From contig CANRGQ010000056.1 of the NCBI GenBank assembly GCA_947630195.1, positions 1 through 8,104 on the forward strand: a stretch of DNA of 8,104 nt, read 5' to 3'. Position numbers and translations under genes: made by a program. Below are positions 5,669-8,104 of this stretch, piece by piece. Numbering within the stretch: position 1 is the stretch's first letter; every line of letters starts with the position of its first letter. Under the pieces are notes generated by a model that did no database searches, had not been told where the DNA came from, and saw nothing but the letters and a program-made list of their open reading frames with translations. The stretch comes from an uncultured Bacilli bacterium (lineage in GTDB: Bacteria; Bacillota_I; Bacilli_A; RF39; UBA660).

Positions 5669-6764
5669 TAAATACTCCATTTAAATACATCTTTTCAATG
5701 TTTTGAGATTCTCTAGGCATACTAGAAGAAAATCTTTCCACTAAGGTACCCTTTTTAGAATCAAAATAAACAGAATAAATTTGATCTGGTCTTAATAAAG
5801 TGTTGTTTAAAACATTTGTGGAATGAGTTGTAAAAAACATTTGGGAATTTTTAGCATAATGAAAGAAATATTTTATTAAACATTCTTCTAATTCATTATG
5901 AAAACCACTGCTAAATTCATCAATAATTAACATACATTCATTATTTACAGCGTATAAGAATGATGGAATTAATTCAATAAGAGTTCTATTTCCTGTTGAT
6001 TCTAAGTTTTCGGGAATACTTACATTAGTACCTTTTTTATTAAAAGAAATAATTTTGTTATTTTCACTAGTGGCATTAGGAAATTCTTCATATTCTATAT
6101 TTTGGTTATAATTTATTTTATCTAAAAAATCATTTATCTCTTTTGCCGAATTATTTTTTAAATATTCATGAACTGATAGCAAATTATTATCAGCGTAAGT
6201 ACGGATTTTTCTACTATAACAATTTATATAAATAGAATTTTTCATATATGAATACCATTTATTTAGAATTTCATCACCATAAAAATTAGTATCGAAATAT
6301 ATTCTTCTTAAAAATAATAATTTATTGGAAAGATTATTAAATATTTTTTCTTCATTTAAATTGAATTTAGCAGTATTACCTAATCTTTCTAATATAACTA
6401 GACTATCAAATGTTAGTTTTTCGGAAACAATACCTTCTTTATCTAATTCAATTAAATAAATTATTTCTTTCCCTTCTTCCATAAATGTATATTCTATTTT
6501 ATAAGTTGGTTTTGGTGTATAAAAGCATAGTTTAGATATAAAATCGATTTCATTATTAGAAAATAATAAATCAAGTAAAAAAGTTATGCTTTTTAAAATA
6601 TTGGTTTTTCCTGAAGCATTTTCTCCTACTAATAAGCAACCTTTTAATATCTTATTACTACCAACATTTTCACTCTCTAAAAACTTATAGTTAGAAGCGG
6701 TAAAATCAATCTCCGTTGGACTTATAAATGTTGTATAATTATCTAATTTTATTTTCTTTAACAT
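5631..6764 (-). CDS. ABC/SMC-type AAA ATPase (AAA_15/AAA_21; OLD, RloA or AriA-like)
   Basis: A 377-residue ATPase of the overcoming-lysogeny-defect (OLD) class. Visible motifs are Walker A GENASGKT (47-54), an ABC-signature-like ESTGNRTL (255-262), Walker B CMLIIDEF (277-284, D282/E283) followed by SSGFH (285-289), and a switch His in FFTTHS (310-315). The tail YLNGVFNGMPR (360-370) resembles the C-terminal motif of RloA/AbiLi-type proteins. The segment between Walker A and the signature (about 60-250) replaces the long coiled coil of true SMC proteins with a short insert. ATG 6764 has GGAGG 7 nt upstream and a clear promoter. The TOPRIM gene starts inside its 3' end, so the two proteins probably form one complex, like the single-chain OLD nuclease split in two. 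A defence role is inferred from architecture, not shown. Confidence 0.87.
   Translation of the reverse strand: MLKKIKLDNYTTFISPTEIDFTASNYKFLESENVGSNKILKGCLLVGENASGKTNILKSITFLLDLLFSNNEIDFISKLCFYTPKPTYKIEYTFMEEGKEIIYLIELDKEGIVSEKLTFDSLVILERLGNTAKFNLNEEKIFNNLSNKLLFLRRIYFDTNFYGDEILNKWYSYMKNSIYINCYSRKIRTYADNNLLSVHEYLKNNSAKEINDFLDKINYNQNIEYEEFPNATSENNKIISFNKKGTNVSIPENLESTGNRTLIELIPSFLYAVNNECMLIIDEFSSGFHNELEECLIKYFFHYAKNSQMFFTTHSTNVLNNTLLRPDQIYSVYFDSKKGTLVERFSSSMPRESQNIEKMYLNGVFNGMPRYNKIFKD
5675..5678 (-). promoter_or_regulatory. Ribosome binding site deciding the TOPRIM start
   Basis: GGAG on the minus strand, 6 nt before ATG 5668, lies within the coding region of the upstream ATPase. It directly follows the A of the earlier in-frame ATG 5680, so initiation at 5668 is better supported than at 5680. 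Confidence 0.6.
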
Positions 6765-6782
6765 AAAATTCCCTCCATTAAC

Positions 6783-6811
6783 ATTATATATTAAATGTAA
6801 AAAATATACAA
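6783..6811 (-). promoter_or_regulatory. Promoter of the ATPase-TOPRIM operon
   Basis: Minus strand: -35 TTGTAT (6811-6806), a 17-nt spacer, and a perfect -10 TATAAT (6788-6783). The leader is very short, ending in a GGAGG ribosome site. The hexamer AAATGT and its complement ACATTT alternate at 6793-6798, 6811-6816 and 6824-6829, around the -35 box. Confidence 0.7.
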
Positions 6812-6842
6812 CATTTTTTAAATAAATGTAATTTTTTTACAC

Positions 6843-6848
6843 TATAAT
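6843..6848 (+). promoter_or_regulatory. Candidate -10 box for the M3 peptidase gene
   Basis: A perfect TATAAT lies 55 bp before the chosen ATG, divergent from the ATPase promoter. No convincing -35 hexamer is visible at 16-18 bp spacing. An alternative pair, TTGTAA (6855-6860) with TAAAGT (6878-6883), is also possible. Confidence 0.4.
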
Positions 6849-6891
6849 ATTATGTTGTAATTATCTAAAAGTTATGTTAAAGTATTTAACC

Positions 6892-6899
6892 AAGGTGAT
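6892..6899 (+). promoter_or_regulatory. Ribosome binding site deciding the M3 peptidase start
   Basis: AAGGTGAT is a near-full anti-SD match 4 nt before ATG 6904. The earlier in-frame ATG at 6874 lacks such a site, so the 10 extra residues it would add are unlikely to be translated. Confidence 0.75.
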
Positions 6900-6903
6900 T
6901 TTA

Positions 6904-7998
6904 ATGGCTAGTTATATTTGGACAAGTAAAGATTTTAAAAGATGTTTAAGAAGTTTATATGAAGCCAAAAGTAAAGAAAAAAATCCGGAATTACTAAAGG
7001 TAATCGATAATGATATTTTTTTACTTAAAAGTTATATTGATTTTGATTTTGATGAACATAAGCCCAAAGATGATTATTTAAAAATGTATCGTTTAGCCAA
7101 AAGCTATCTTTATCCCTTATCATATCTTTGGGATGACTTAACGGATTTTAATGATTTGGCAAATGGCATCTTTGTTTATCCCAATGAACATTTACAAAGA
7201 ATTAATTTTACTAAAAATGATTTAATTACCTTAACCCATGATTTTTATAAATCTTTGGGAGGCAATATATATGAGACTTTTAGAAAGAATTTCCAAAATA
7301 TAGATAACCATTTAAGTTTTCAAAAATATAAAGAAAAATATGATTCTAGAGCTTTTACTATTCCCGTTAGTTATTTAGATGAATACTTTGTTAAAATATA
7401 TCAGAGTAAAAATATTACCGATTTAGCTAGTATGGTTCATGAATATGGACATGTGGTTGCTATTAGTACTAATTACAAATACAATATTGATAATTACTTT
7501 AGTGAAATAATACCTCTTTTTATGGAGTTATTAGTCTTAGATTATTACTATAATTTAACTAAAGATAAAACAGTTTATTTATATGCCATGGGTTGTTTTA
7601 ATAAAAAAGTTGATCAAGGTTATAGTCTTACGGATTTAATAAATATTATGAAAAATGAAAAAGAAAAATTTAAGAATAGTTATGAGCTTTGGAATATGAC
7701 GCAAAAGTTAGATATTAGTGAAGATGATTTTAACTTAAGTATGGAAGATATAATTGGGGATGCTTATATCTATTTACCAGCTTATATGATTGCCATTGAA
7801 CTTTATAAATCTTATCAAAATGATTCTGACAAAACTTTAGATATTATTGATAAAATGTTAAAGTTTAATTTAGTTAATTTAAAAGAAGATTATCAAAAAC
7901 TTCTCTTTTTAGGAATTAAACCTAATTATAATTTAGAAGAATATGAGAGAGTTTCAAGAAAAATGAAAAATAAAATTTTTCATTCTATGAATTCCTAA
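6904..7998 (+). CDS. Compact M3-family (oligopeptidase F-like) zinc metallopeptidase
   Basis: A 364-residue protein. The zinc site HEYGH (179-183) is followed by PLFMELL, with Glu208 exactly 29 residues after the first His. This is the spacing seen between the HExxH site and the third ligand in M3 enzymes such as thimet oligopeptidase. The later DAYIYLPAYMIAIELY (286-301) resembles the conserved Tyr-rich helix near the M3 C-terminus. Typical M3 peptidases have about 600 residues, so this one is short, mostly lacking the N-terminal half, but it is uninterrupted and ends at its own terminator. There is no signal peptide, so it probably cleaves short peptides in the cytosol. The start at ATG 6904 is set by its ribosome site. 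The gene is alone on the plus strand and divergent from the ATPase-TOPRIM operon. Family assignment is good; activity and substrate are inferred. Confidence 0.85.
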   Translation: MASYIWTSKDFKRCLRSLYEAKSKEKNPELLKVIDNDIFLLKSYIDFDFDEHKPKDDYLKMYRLAKSYLYPLSYLWDDLTDFNDLANGIFVYPNEHLQRINFTKNDLITLTHDFYKSLGGNIYETFRKNFQNIDNHLSFQKYKEKYDSRAFTIPVSYLDEYFVKIYQSKNITDLASMVHEYGHVVAISTNYKYNIDNYFSEIIPLFMELLVLDYYYNLTKDKTVYLYAMGCFNKKVDQGYSLTDLINIMKNEKEKFKNSYELWNMTQKLDISEDDFNLSMEDIIGDAYIYLPAYMIAIELYKSYQNDSDKTLDIIDKMLKFNLVNLKEDYQKLLFLGIKPNYNLEEYERVSRKMKNKIFHSMNS

Positions 7999-8012
7999 CG
8001 GAATTCTTTTTT
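7989..8012 (+). terminator. Intrinsic terminator fused to the M3 peptidase stop codon
   Basis: GAATTCC (7989-7995) and GGAATTC (8000-8006) form a perfect 7-bp stem whose 4-nt loop TAAC contains the stop codon. It is followed by six T residues (8007-8012). Confidence 0.85.
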
Positions 8013-8020
8013 GGTATAAT
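8012..8020 (+). promoter_or_regulatory. Extended -10 promoter of the next gene
   Basis: TGGTATAAT is a full extended -10 element (TGn plus TATAAT), placed directly after the T-run of the preceding terminator. The corresponding -35 position would fall inside the terminator stem and is not consensus. The predicted start is near 8027. Confidence 0.55.
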
Positions 8021-8048
8021 AATACTAATATAGAAAGTAGTAATTATT

Positions 8049-8104
8049 ATGGATGATTTTTTTAATCAAAAAGTTTCTTTAAATTTTTTCAAAGAAAATA
8101 TTTT
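8049..8104 (+). CDS. Partial open reading frame at window end, unidentified
   Basis: An ATG at 8049 opens a frame that stays open to the window edge, giving 18 codons (MDDFFNQKVSLNFFKENI). The extended -10 promoter about 30 bp upstream and a weak purine-rich site (AGAAAG, 8032-8037) support it as the start of a gene. The ATG at 8053 in another frame stops after nine codons. Too little sequence is present to name a product. Confidence 0.45.
   Translation, partial: MDDFFNQKVSLNFFKENI

Noticed and set aside
1..8104. tRNA or rRNA genes, and a recoded UGA codon
   Set aside because: I saw no cloverleaf with a conserved T-loop and no rRNA motifs. No reading frame needs UGA read as Trp; Trp is encoded by TGG, so the standard bacterial code is adequate, although UGA is not used as a stop in these genes.

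Overview
The window is AT-rich DNA from a low-GC Firmicutes-type bacterium, most like the gut Bacilli/RF39/Erysipelotrichales-related lineages. The reasons are the base composition, the AGGAGGTGAT-type ribosome binding sites, the TTGNNN-17-TATAAT promoters, the stem-loop plus T-run terminators, and the engB and der gene content. All eight genes whose ends lie inside the window stop with TAA or TAG and none with TGA. The lineage is inferred; there is no rRNA gene here to fix it.

Left part (1-2350, all minus strand). This holds an AAA_14/DUF4143 ATPase of unknown role and an exported, TasA/camelysin-like surface protein. Each has its own terminator. A 23-bp sequence built around CCTACCAAAGGGGGCC occurs at 1-23 and again at 2328-2350 (22/23 identical, same orientation), so both genes form a 2.3-kb unit bounded by direct repeats. 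Three tandem 23-bp repeats sit just upstream of the ATPase promoter.

Centre (2367-4772, minus strand). A tight operon runs engB, a lone type IV pilin-like (pseudopilin) gene, then der, with gaps of about 10 nt. It has a strong promoter almost touching the engB start, and a terminator that begins inside the der stop region. EngB and Der are GTPases of large ribosomal subunit assembly.

Right centre (4785-6811, minus strand). A two-gene operon encodes an ABC/SMC-type AAA ATPase (OLD/RloA/AriA-like) followed by a TOPRIM-domain protein (RloB/AriB/AbiLii-like) with a 38-nt overlap. It has its own promoter and terminator. The architecture is that of split OLD-type anti-phage systems, and it is the best candidate here for a little-described system.

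Right end (6843-8104, plus strand). A compact M3-type zinc peptidase is transcribed divergently from the ATPase-TOPRIM pair. It ends in a terminator fused to its stop codon. An extended -10 promoter then leads into the first 18 codons of a gene that runs off the window.
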